A DNA stretch of 61,387 nucleotides from Brevinematales bacterium (GTDB lineage: Bacteria; Spirochaetota; Brevinematia; Brevinematales; GWF1-51-8), in assembly GCA_020059465.1 (NCBI GenBank), contig JAGVBZ010000002.1:1-61387 (forward strand), in the 5' to 3' direction. The stretch's first letter is position 1. Each line of letters begins with the position of its first letter. A program made the translations under genes and the position numbers. The notes beneath the pieces are model-generated. The model made no database searches. It saw only the letters and a list, made by a program, of their open reading frames with translations, and was not told the origin of the DNA. This document shows positions 1 to 7,216 of this stretch, piece by piece.

Positions 1-126
1 GGTTTCTTCCTGTTTTAATAAAACAGTATTCTCTTGAGTATTCATATTTGTTTTACCATCATATTTTTGATTACAACTAAATAGTATAAATACCAAAATA
101 AAATAACCACTATTTTTTCGTTTCAT
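1..126 (-). CDS. Putative lipoprotein, 3' part outside window
   Basis: Reading leftward from the ATG at 126, 42 codons stay open to the window edge, so the C-terminus is missing. The N-terminus is a short lysine/arginine-rich segment, then a hydrophobic stretch ending FILFSC, which is a plausible lipobox with Cys18 as the lipidated residue. A GGAGAG ribosome site sits at 134-139 and overlaps the stop codon of the upstream small ORF, so the two are probably cotranscribed. The DNA is very AT-rich compared with gyrB, which suggests acquired DNA. The function is unknown. Being coupled to a short secretion- or toxin-like ORF, it could be an immunity lipoprotein, but that is speculation. Confidence 0.6.
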   Translation of the reverse strand, partial: MKRKNSGYFILVFILFSCNQKYDGKTNMNTQENTVLLKQEET

Positions 127-138
127 AAAAATTCTCTC

Positions 139-372
139 CTACCATTCTTGGAAATAGTTAATTTTATCTTTTTTCCCGTTTAATGCCCCATATAAACCAT
201 TTATCCATTTACCTGTATTTGGATTCTTTACCTGCCAGTTCACATGAAGATGCGAATCATATCGTATGTAGCATTTCCCAGCCCCGCCGCGTGATTGTCC
301 ATCATTATACCATGCGCCCAGCCCGAACGCAAGCGCAAGCGCGTAGATACTGTATGCGGCGAACGGATTCAT
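139..372 (-). CDS. Small hypothetical protein, possibly a gene-end remnant
   Basis: This is a 77-codon frame; the same frame is open back to a stop at 397-399. It starts with a hydrophobic segment (NPFAAYSIYALALAFGLG) and continues with a polar domain containing SHLHVNWQVKNPNTGKW. I see no convincing ribosome site before the Met at 372, so it could be the C-terminal remnant of a longer gene instead of an intact gene. The HLHVNW-like ending followed by a small lipoprotein resembles the toxin-tip and immunity layout of polymorphic toxins. I do not recognise the domain, so no function is assigned. Confidence 0.4.
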   Translation of the reverse strand: MNPFAAYSIYALALAFGLGAWYNDGQSRGGAGKCYIRYDSHLHVNWQVKNPNTGKWINGLYGALNGKKDKINYFQEW

Positions 373-453
373 CCCCGGCCTACAATGAAGTCTAATTTAC
401 GTACCCATATAGCAAAATAGACGGGGTAAAATATTTATTTTTCTCCGGTTCTA

Positions 454-462
454 TGCTATAAT
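454..462 (+). promoter_or_regulatory. Extended -10 promoter of gyrB
   Basis: TGCTATAAT is a consensus extended -10 element (TGnTATAAT). It lies 36 bases before the gyrB ATG at 498. The -35 position (434-439, TTTATT) is poor, as is common with extended -10 promoters. The gyrB ribosome site GAGGGG is at 488-493. Confidence 0.6.
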
Positions 463-497
463 ACTCTACCATTCGCCAATCGATAAAGAGGGGAAAC

Positions 498-2468
498 ATG
501 CCTAAAAGTAAAGAGTATAACGCCGATTCCATCGCGTCATTGAATTATCCCGACGGAGTACGGAAACGCCCGGATATGTATATAGGCGACCGCGACGTCG
601 AGGGATACCATCACCTCGCCATAGAAATCATCGACAACTCGGTCGACGAGCATCTTGCCGGTATCGCGGATAAGATCCGTGTCAGCCTTATCGCGCCAGA
701 CGTCCTCGAGATAGAGGATAACGGGCGCGGGATCCCTGTGGGTATGCACGCGCAGGAGGGCATCCCCGCGATAGAAGTGGTCATGACCCGTCTCCATTCA
801 GGCGGAAAATTCGACCGTGAGTCCTATCAGGTTTCCGGCGGTCTGCACGGGGTGGGACTGTCGGTGGTTAACGCCCTCGCGGAGTTTCTCGAGGCGGAGG
901 TGTATCGCGACGGAAAGATTTATTCCATCCGTTTTGAGCGCGGGTTAAAAACCGAATCCCTTAAGGAAACAGGAAAAACCGATAAGCACGGTACTCTCAT
1001 CCGTTTCAAGCCCGACGATACTATATTCCAGATATCCAAGTTCAGTTCGAGTTCTCTTGCCGGGCGTCTCCGTGAAGTGGCGTTCCTCAATCCCGGACTG
1101 GAAGTGACGTTCGAGGACAGAATGCAGCCCGACGAGGAATCGCCCAGCGGGTTTGTCACGCAGGTATACCGTTACGATGAAGGTATATATGAGTTTATGA
1201 AAAACGAGCTGAACCGCGATTACGAAGTGATATTCCCCGATCCGGTGAAGACCACCGGCGAGATGGACGGGATTACCGCGGATGTGGTTCTCCAATACCG
1301 CAACTCAGGCGACGATCCGGAAATATTCAGCTATGTGAATAGTATCCATACGAAAAACCACGGCGTTCATGTGGACGGATTCTGGATGGCGTATGAAAAA
1401 GTCATGCAGAAGTTCGCGGAGCGCTTGAATATCGATAAAAAAGGCGACAAGATCAATAAAAAAACCCTTTCGTTCGGGCTGACCTGCGTCATCAATACCC
1501 GTATCCCGAACGCGGAATTCAAGGGGCAGACGAAGGATAAACTGACCGAGCCGCTTGAAGCGCGCCGTATCTGCCGGGATATTGTCGAGAAGGCGATGGG
1601 TCTATTCTTCGAGACCCAGATCAATATCGCCGAAACGATCCTGAAGAAGGCGGTGCTTGAATTGAAGGCGCTGCAGGAAGCGGAACGCGCCCGTGAGGGA
1701 GTCCGTACGAACCTCGGACGCGGCAGGAAAGAAACGTTGTCGATTATCGCGGGGAAGCTCGCAGACTGCTCGACCCGCCGCCGCGAACTCCGTGAGATTT
1801 TCATTGTGGAGGGCGATTCCGCGGGAGGTTCCGCCAAACAGGGACGCGACCGCGAGACCCAGGCAATCCTTCCCCTGCGCGGAAAGATTCTCAATGTCGA
1901 GAAGAAGATCGAAAAGAAGTCGCTCCAGTCCATCCTCGCGAACGAGGAAATCAAGACGCTGATAGCGGTATTGGGCGCGGGCTATTACCAGAACTTCGAT
2001 CTATCGAAACTCCAGTACAATAAAGTCGTCATTATGACCGACGCCGATGTGGACGGTTCGCATATCCGCACGCTTCTGCTGACGTTTTTCTACCGTTTTA
2101 TGCGCGAACTGATCGAGCAGGGGCATCTCTATATAGCGCTTCCTCCGCTTTATAAAATCACGGCCGGAAAGCATATCGAGTATGCTTATACCGACGATGA
2201 GAAGGAAAAGATACTCAAGACGAAATTCGGGAATAAGCAGCCGGATATTCAGCGCTACAAAGGTTTGGGAGAAATGAATCCCGACCAGCTTTGGGAGACG
2301 ACGATGGATCCCGAGAAGCGTAAAATGCTGCGGATGTCGATCACCGATTTCGAGGAGTCCGAACACCTTCTCAAGGTGCTAATGTCCGACGACGCGCAGG
2401 AAGGTGAGCGGAAGAAGTTCATCCTCTCGAACGTGAACTTTGTCACCAACATCGACGATATCGGATAA
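498..2468 (+). CDS. gyrB: DNA gyrase subunit B
   Basis: This 656-residue type IIA topoisomerase ATPase subunit pairs with GyrA to introduce negative supercoils. The GHKL ATPase region is at the N-terminus, with IEIIDNSVDEH, EDNGRGIPV and GGLHGVGLSVVNAL. The TOPRIM region has EGDSAGGSAKQGRDR and the metal-binding TDADVDGSHIRTLLL, and the C-terminus carries the usual QRYKGLGEMNPDQLWETTMD. Length and motifs suit GyrB; ParE is the main alternative but the GyrB tail fits better. An extended -10 promoter and GAGGGG ribosome site precede the ATG. The last 44 bp (2421-2464) are repeated exactly at 3235-3278, beyond a HEPN/MNT pair, so this gene's end has been an insertion site. Confidence 0.95.
   Translation: MPKSKEYNADSIASLNYPDGVRKRPDMYIGDRDVEGYHHLAIEIIDNSVDEHLAGIADKIRVSLIAPDVLEIEDNGRGIPVGMHAQEGIPAIEVVMTRLHSGGKFDRESYQVSGGLHGVGLSVVNALAEFLEAEVYRDGKIYSIRFERGLKTESLKETGKTDKHGTLIRFKPDDTIFQISKFSSSSLAGRLREVAFLNPGLEVTFEDRMQPDEESPSGFVTQVYRYDEGIYEFMKNELNRDYEVIFPDPVKTTGEMDGITADVVLQYRNSGDDPEIFSYVNSIHTKNHGVHVDGFWMAYEKVMQKFAERLNIDKKGDKINKKTLSFGLTCVINTRIPNAEFKGQTKDKLTEPLEARRICRDIVEKAMGLFFETQINIAETILKKAVLELKALQEAERAREGVRTNLGRGRKETLSIIAGKLADCSTRRRELREIFIVEGDSAGGSAKQGRDRETQAILPLRGKILNVEKKIEKKSLQSILANEEIKTLIAVLGAGYYQNFDLSKLQYNKVVIMTDADVDGSHIRTLLLTFFYRFMRELIEQGHLYIALPPLYKITAGKHIEYAYTDDEKEKILKTKFGNKQPDIQRYKGLGEMNPDQLWETTMDPEKRKMLRMSITDFEESEHLLKVLMSDDAQEGERKKFILSNVNFVTNIDDIG
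2421..2464 (+). repeat. Direct repeat, gyrB 3' end, proximal copy
   Basis: These are the last 44 coding bases of gyrB before the final codon position and stop. They are identical to 3235-3278. This copy ends GGA TAA in frame. Confidence 0.95.
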
Positions 2469-2489
2469 TATAGAATAAGGCGGTTTCGT

Positions 2490-2897
2490 TTGAATCGTAC
2501 CGTTAGCGCAAAGAATTGGCTTAGTCAGGCAAAACATGATCTTGATATGGCCGAACAGAATTTAAAAATACTGGGTTTCGATATCTGTGCTTTTTTATCA
2601 CATCAATCGGTAGAAAAACTTTTAAAATCAATTTATGCATTCGAACTTGGGACTATTCCTCGAACTCATCATATTATCGATTTGGCGAACGAGCTTATAC
2701 TTCCTGAGTCAATTATGCAGTCTTTATTAGAAATTTCCGGCGATTACACCCTTTCCAGATATCCCGATTTTAATGAAATACCCCCGTTCGAAGCCTACAA
2801 TAAGGAAATCTCGCTGGAAAAATTGACAGCCGCCCAGCGAATCTTTACAATGCTCAATGAGAAAATAATAAATATTGAGGAAAGTCTTGAAAAATGA
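2490..2897 (+). CDS. HEPN-domain protein of a HEPN/MNT pair
   Basis: This 135-residue, mostly helical protein starts at a TTG and is followed by an overlapping nucleotidyltransferase gene. The segment AEQNLKILGFDICAFLSHQS and the following VEKLLKSIYAFELG are typical of PF05168-like HEPN proteins (pattern: helical N-terminus, cysteine or histidine around xxAFxxxQxxEKxLK). HEPN proteins of this kind are usually RNases or RNA-binding partners toxic to the cell and are held in check by a linked MNT protein. The classical RX4HXY motif of HepT is not evident, so it belongs to a different HEPN branch from the hepT genes at 9121 and 33156. The DNA is AT-rich relative to gyrB, and the pair sits between two copies of the gyrB 3' end. 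Confidence 0.8.
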   Translation: MNRTVSAKNWLSQAKHDLDMAEQNLKILGFDICAFLSHQSVEKLLKSIYAFELGTIPRTHHIIDLANELILPESIMQSLLEISGDYTLSRYPDFNEIPPFEAYNKEISLEKLTAAQRIFTMLNEKIINIEESLEK

Positions 2898-3213
2898 TCA
2901 AGTGGTCAAACGTTTTATAGATAACGCCGTCCCGCTCTTAAAGAAAGAGTTTCATCCGGTAAAAATTTTAATCTTCGGTTCGCGGGTAAACGGGCGTCCT
3001 ACTCCTCAATCCGATCTTGATATCATAGTTGTATCGGATGCTTTCACAGGAATACCCTTACCGCTGAGAATGGGAAAAGTTCTGAAAATAATACGTTTCG
3101 AGCGACATGTTGATATAATTTGTTATACCCCTAATGAGTTCGAGCGGATGAAAAACAACTCTATTATTCTCTCAGAGATACTTCCCACCGCAGAGGAAAT
3201 CAGTTTAGTTTAA
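2887..3213 (+). CDS. MNT nucleotidyltransferase of a HEPN/MNT pair
   Basis: A minimal nucleotidyltransferase (MNT) fold is indicated by ILIFGSRVNGRPTPQSDLDI, which has the GS-x10-DxD signature; a later aspartate (HVDIICY) completes the metal triad. MNT partners act as antitoxins of HEPN proteins, in the best-studied case by adenylylating them. The start is uncertain: the frame opens at a TTG at 2875, but TTG 2887 follows GAGGAAAG (2877-2884) at a normal distance, so I chose it. Either way the gene overlaps the end of the HEPN gene, which implies translational coupling. The copy of the gyrB 3' end begins 21 bases after its stop. Confidence 0.82.
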   Translation: MKNDQVVKRFIDNAVPLLKKEFHPVKILIFGSRVNGRPTPQSDLDIIVVSDAFTGIPLPLRMGKVLKIIRFERHVDIICYTPNEFERMKNNSIILSEILPTAEEISLV

Positions 3214-3234
3214 ATATCGAATGTTATATTAAAA

Positions 3235-3278
3235 ATCCTCTCGAACGTGAACTTTGTCACCAACATCGACGATATCGG
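3235..3278 (+). repeat. Direct repeat, gyrB 3' end, distal copy
   Basis: This is an exact 44-bp copy of 2421-2464. In this copy the last gyrB codon and stop read GGG TAG instead of GGA TAA, which is synonymous, so it still encodes the end of GyrB (NVNFVTNIDDIG and stop). It lies just before the convergent gene ending at 3286. Confidence 0.95.
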
Positions 3279-3285
3279 GTAGGCT

Positions 3286-3861
3286 CTAACGGATCAGCAA
3301 TACTGCGATAGGGCGGTAGATGAATGTACTGATCAGCCCGATCATGATGCACGCGGCCCATCCCAATCCTGTAAAGTATTTCAATATCCTCGTGCTGAAA
3401 TAGACTTCGAGAAGCGCGGCAACCGTATGTACGGGAATAATGATCGACTGGTTCCAATTGCCGGTGATGATACAGATTAGATCGGGGATACCGTATAACG
3501 GCCATGTCGCGAATGCGAGGATACTGTAAAAAGTCAGAATAGCCCTAAACTTATCCCCTTCGCCCATAATAAAAACAAGGACTTGAGCGCATCCTGAGAC
3601 GACGATCCACAGGACAATTCCGAAGGGGATCAGAAAAAACAGTTCGTAATAGTAATAAGATTCAGCCGGAATGCTGACGAAGGGAGCGACAAAAGGCTGC
3701 CGTCCCAGCAGGAATGCGAGAAATATTGTGCCCCATGTGAATACCCATCGAAGGGTTATTCCCAGTATCGCGTAGCCGAACGGTACGCCTTCCCCGATAG
3801 TCTGAGCGGCCTTCTTCGGATGAAACAGCAGGGTAAATGCCAACGATAGGAATTGTTTCAT
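3286..3861 (-). CDS. Yip1-like integral membrane protein
   Basis: This 191-residue protein has about five hydrophobic helices (around residues 27-50, 72-98, 105-125, 135-155 and 165-190). It opens with a soluble segment containing FHPKKAAQTIGEG, the kind of start seen in bacterial Yip1/YIF1-fold proteins (short soluble helix with a proline before the membrane region). The molecular role of bacterial Yip1 proteins is not established. It is the last gene of a leftward run beginning at leuD; lepB lies 90 bases upstream. Its stop lies only a few bases beyond the distal gyrB copy. Confidence 0.65.
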   Translation of the reverse strand: MKQFLSLAFTLLFHPKKAAQTIGEGVPFGYAILGITLRWVFTWGTIFLAFLLGRQPFVAPFVSIPAESYYYYELFFLIPFGIVLWIVVSGCAQVLVFIMGEGDKFRAILTFYSILAFATWPLYGIPDLICIITGNWNQSIIIPVHTVAALLEVYFSTRILKYFTGLGWAACIMIGLISTFIYRPIAVLLIR

Positions 3862-3951
3862 ACTTTCTTCCCTCAGATCGGATTAATATATAATATATTA
3901 AACAATCAGCGCGAGAAAAATTATTACAAATCCCGTCTTTATTCAGGAAAA

Positions 3952-5007
3952 TTACTTATTGAATTTTACGTTCTTGACCGATTGCGAATTCTCGTCTACA
4001 TTGAACGCTATCCTGAAGAACGGGAAATACCGGAACAGGATACGTCCGAATATATTCGTCTCGGGAATGAATCCGAAATACCGGCAGTCCTGGCTGTTAT
4101 CGCGGTTATCGCCCATCCCGAAGTAATAGTTTTCCTTCGGCGTATACGTATCGATCTTAGTTCCTTCTATATAGATATTTCCGTCGGCGCCCTGAATGAC
4201 GTCCTTACCGGTCTCGCGTTCTATCAGCATTTGCAGAAGATGCTTATAGTAGTCGTTCGCCTTCGCAAGGTCGATCGGTACGTCCTTAACCGGGACGGTA
4301 ATCTCCGGAAAATCCTTCCGCAGATCGAGATGCATCGACGGGACGGGATTATAATAGGCGCTGTCGAAATGAAGGAACTGGATGATACGGATTCTGTTGC
4401 TGAAATTTTCAGCGTACAGGTCGTAAAAATTGATGCCTGTCTGGTTGAAATGGTTATAGGTAATCTGGCTGACATTGGTAATATAATCCGTGACTAACGG
4501 GTGGTTGTTGATGATCAGCTGACGGTTGGTCATAATGATCTTATCCCCGGGCATGCCGATCAGCCGTTTTACCAGGTTCTTGGGATTTTCCATCGTATTG
4601 TCGAGGTTGATGAGCGAAAGGGATACGAGCGTGATCAGTTCCTCGCCCCATCCGGGGGATTTCCATTCCGGCGATACGAATACAATGATATCGCCGCGGG
4701 TGGGCTTGAAGATCGCAGGGAGCTTCCAGTGCGCTATCGGAAGGATAGACCCGAACGAGAACTTTTCCACCATGAGGATGTCCTGCACCATCAGATTGGG
4801 TACCATCGACTGGGAAGGTATCTGGTATGCCTCGATCAGAAAGAGGCGGATGACGAACGCGATCAGGTATGCGGAAAAGAACACCTTGATGTTATCGACG
4901 ATCTTTTCCTGGAGGGTCATGTCTTTTTTATCTTTCTTCTGTTTCTTTTCCGCGTTATCGGACGTGTCCTTTTTACCGGTAATCCATGAGAGTATCTTTT
5001 TCAGCAC
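3952..5007 (-). CDS. lepB: Signal peptidase I
   Basis: The 351-residue membrane-anchored serine protease removes signal peptides from exported proteins. A lysine-rich cytoplasmic tail is followed by one membrane helix (about residues 41-61), then box B with PSQSMVPNL, which places the catalytic serine at residue 67. The lysine box is KRLIGMPGDKI and the C-terminal box is GMGDNRDNSQDCRYFG. The protein is longer than a typical 200-280 residue enzyme because of an insert between the lysine box and the C-terminal box, as in other large Gram-negative-type LepB proteins. The start is a GTG at 5007 behind an AGGAGT ribosome site. It is in the leftward leuD to yip1 run. Confidence 0.92.
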   Translation of the reverse strand: MLKKILSWITGKKDTSDNAEKKQKKDKKDMTLQEKIVDNIKVFFSAYLIAFVIRLFLIEAYQIPSQSMVPNLMVQDILMVEKFSFGSILPIAHWKLPAIFKPTRGDIIVFVSPEWKSPGWGEELITLVSLSLINLDNTMENPKNLVKRLIGMPGDKIIMTNRQLIINNHPLVTDYITNVSQITYNHFNQTGINFYDLYAENFSNRIRIIQFLHFDSAYYNPVPSMHLDLRKDFPEITVPVKDVPIDLAKANDYYKHLLQMLIERETGKDVIQGADGNIYIEGTKIDTYTPKENYYFGMGDNRDNSQDCRYFGFIPETNIFGRILFRYFPFFRIAFNVDENSQSVKNVKFNK

Positions 5008-5060
5008 TGGTGACTCCTGTCATATATCTTTAACTATTAGACGGAAATAATCGCGTTCGG

Positions 5061-5528
5061 TTAGGAATAGCGGGATTCATACAGGCAAACAACATACGAT
5101 TCAATAGTCGTAGAACGGGTGTTTTCCGTGGTTTTACCTTTTATTCCGATTTTTTCCGGAGATAGTCCTATTATCGAAGAAATGTTCTCTTTCATTTTTG
5201 CTATGTGGCCGGCGATTTTCGGCCGGTCTAATATTACAACAGAATCGAAATTATATACGATGATCCGTCCCGAAACCTGTTCCCACGCCCTGCGCAGAAG
5301 TTCGAGGCTGGATATTTCACGGTACGCCGGGTCGTTATCCGGGAACATTGTCCCGATATCGCCCAAACCCGCGCCCGACAATAACGAGTCGATCAGCGCG
5401 TGCAGTAAAGCGTCGCCGTCCGAATGAGCCTCAGCGCCGAACTGGGAATCGATCGCTACTCCGCCGACAGTCAGCGTGCGTCCGGGGACAAGCCGGTGCA
5501 GGTCGTAGCCGATCGCGATACCCGGCAT
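5061..5528 (-). CDS. ispF: 2-C-methyl-D-erythritol 2,4-cyclodiphosphate synthase
   Basis: This 155-residue enzyme of the MEP isoprenoid pathway converts CDP-ME 2-phosphate to the cyclic diphosphate with release of CMP. The metal-binding GYDLHRL near the N-terminus, the HSDGDALLHALIDSLL segment and the later KGKTTEN loop are diagnostic. The length is normal. Its ATG directly follows the TAA of the PIN-TRAM gene with no gap, so the two are cotranslated. Together with uppS and cdsA elsewhere in the window it shows that this organism makes isoprenoids by the MEP route. Confidence 0.93.
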   Translation of the reverse strand: MPGIAIGYDLHRLVPGRTLTVGGVAIDSQFGAEAHSDGDALLHALIDSLLSGAGLGDIGTMFPDNDPAYREISSLELLRRAWEQVSGRIIVYNFDSVVILDRPKIAGHIAKMKENISSIIGLSPEKIGIKGKTTENTRSTTIESYVVCLYESRYS

Positions 5529-6560
5529 TTATTTTCTCAAATCTTTAAAGTCTTTCGGTTCCGTAAAAATTATCCGTCCGGCGGAAGTCTGCAGAATACT
5601 GGTCACGCGCACCATCAGCTTTTTGCCTATCTGGTTCAATCCGCTGGCGACCACCACCATTGTCCCGTCCGCCAGATAGCCGACGCCCTGATTATTCTCT
5701 TTACCTTCTTTTATAACATCGATCTCGAATTCCTCGCCGGGCAGAAGAAGCGGCTTCATCGCATTGGCAAGATCGTTCAGGTTCAGTATCTGGATACCCT
5801 CGAGCTGCGCGATTTTGTTGAGGTTATAGTCGTTGGTGAATATGCTTGCGTGAATCTCCTTAGCGAGCTGAATCAGTTTGGTATCGACCCCCCGCAGTTC
5901 ATGATAATCCCGCGACGAGATACGGAGTTCGATGGTCGCAATCTCCTTTAGTTTGTTAAGCACATCCAAACCCCTGCGCGCGCGGGAACGTTTGATCGGG
6001 TCCTGCGAATCCGCGAGAGCCTGAATCTCGTTCAGCACGAACTTCGGGACGACCAGCGAACCGGAAAGGAACCCGGTCTCGGCGATATCCGATATGCGCC
6101 CGTCGATAATCACGCTGGTATCGAGAAGTTTGATATCGGCGGCCTTTTTATCCGAATCGGGGACGCCCGCCGGAAACTGGAACGCATATGCGCCTTTCTG
6201 GGTGGCGTTGATCGGAAGGAAAAATCCCAAGTATGAGAACGTCAGCATAAAGTACGGCTGTATTTCCGGAAGACAGTAGTTCTGGAAAAGCGCGCAGAAT
6301 AGCTTATACAAAACGTCGCCGGAAAAGTAACCGGCGATCAGACCGACGAGGGCATAAAGGAAAATCCCCCGTTTGGAATAAAATATCCCTTCCAGAATGA
6401 GAGTAACGAGCGCGAAGGCCAAGGAAATCCCGATCACCCAAATCGAGTCAATTTGAGGAAAGTTCTGCGAATCGGGACTGACACGAATGATATAATGCAA
6501 GAATCCGAGAAGGATGAAAGATGATAGAACGATAATTCGTCTGCGCATAGTTTTAGTCAT
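5529..6560 (-). CDS. PIN-TRAM domain membrane protein (YacL-like)
   Basis: This 343-residue protein has four N-terminal membrane helices (about residues 8-120), a PIN nuclease-like domain starting at KLLDTSVIIDGRISDIAETG with acidic residues through TNDYNLNKIAQ, and a C-terminal TRAM-like segment (EGKENNQGVGYLADGTMVVV). This is the arrangement of Bacillus YacL and related proteins, which commonly sit next to isoprenoid genes such as ispD or ispF, as here. The substrate is not known; nucleic-acid cleavage is inferred from the PIN domain. It lies 14 bases downstream of leuD in the same leftward operon. Confidence 0.85.
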   Translation of the reverse strand: MTKTMRRRIIVLSSFILLGFLHYIIRVSPDSQNFPQIDSIWVIGISLAFALVTLILEGIFYSKRGIFLYALVGLIAGYFSGDVLYKLFCALFQNYCLPEIQPYFMLTFSYLGFFLPINATQKGAYAFQFPAGVPDSDKKAADIKLLDTSVIIDGRISDIAETGFLSGSLVVPKFVLNEIQALADSQDPIKRSRARRGLDVLNKLKEIATIELRISSRDYHELRGVDTKLIQLAKEIHASIFTNDYNLNKIAQLEGIQILNLNDLANAMKPLLLPGEEFEIDVIKEGKENNQGVGYLADGTMVVVASGLNQIGKKLMVRVTSILQTSAGRIIFTEPKDFKDLRK

Positions 6561-6574
6561 AGGTACCTCTATAA

Positions 6575-7069
6575 TTATAAGTTTATAAATTCCTTTGCGT
6601 ATTCCATCAGCCCGCCCATTTCCATGATTTTCTTCATCATATCGGGGAGCGGATGAATTTTATATTCTTTGTTTTTAGTAATATTTTTCGCAAACCCGCG
6701 GTCGAAATCGATTTCGATGACGTCCCCGGTTTCCGCGTCGTTGACAATCGTCTCGTCCTCGATGACGGGCAAAGCGATATTGATCGCGTTCCGGAAAAAT
6801 ATTCTCGCGAACGATTTGGCGATCACGACCGAAACGCCGCATTCCTTGATCGCGATCGGGGCGTGCTCGCGCGACGAGCCGGAGCCGAAGTTCTCGCCCG
6901 CGATCAGGATGTCTCCCTTTCCGACTTTGCCCGCGAAGGTCACATCCTCGTCCTCGAGACAGTGTTTCGCCAGTTCGGCGGGGTCGGATGTATTCAGATA
7001 ACGCGCCGGTATGATCTTGTCGGTATCGATATTATCGCCGTATTTCCACGATTTTCCGCGATAGTTCAT
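6575..7069 (-). CDS. leuD: 3-isopropylmalate dehydratase small subunit
   Basis: The 164-residue protein is the swivel domain of the aconitase-family enzyme that isomerises 2- to 3-isopropylmalate in leucine synthesis, or a closely related homoaconitase-type subunit. Signature segments are YGDNIDTDKIIPARYL at the N-terminus and AGENFGSGSSREHAPIAIK in the middle. The large [4Fe-4S] subunit (leuC) is not next to it and must lie elsewhere. It is the first gene of a leftward operon with a strong promoter at 7099-7127. Confidence 0.9.
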   Translation of the reverse strand: MNYRGKSWKYGDNIDTDKIIPARYLNTSDPAELAKHCLEDEDVTFAGKVGKGDILIAGENFGSGSSREHAPIAIKECGVSVVIAKSFARIFFRNAINIALPVIEDETIVNDAETGDVIEIDFDRGFAKNITKNKEYKIHPLPDMMKKIMEMGGLMEYAKEFINL

Positions 7070-7098
7070 ATTTCTTCTCCTGTTCTAAAATAAAAAAG

Positions 7099-7127
7099 AT
7101 TGTAACATATTATTGACGATTAGTCAA
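7099..7127 (-). promoter_or_regulatory. Promoter of the leuD operon
   Basis: On the minus strand TTGACT (7122-7127), a 17-base spacer and TACAAT (7099-7104) form a good vegetative promoter. It lies about 30 bases upstream of the leuD ATG and points away from the promoter at 7172-7199. Confidence 0.75.
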
Positions 7128-7171
7128 TTAATAAGAGAATCGATGTAAAACATATGTATATCCCCTAAGCC

Positions 7172-7199
7172 TTGACAGAAATCGTGTTAGCATTACAAT
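7172..7199 (+). promoter_or_regulatory. Promoter of gene 7217-8380
   Basis: TTGACA (7172-7177), a 16-base spacer and TACAAT (7194-7199) lie 17 bases before the ATG at 7217. The -35 box is perfect consensus. Confidence 0.75.
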
Positions 7200-7216
7200 A
7201 GAGGCCGGAGAAACCG

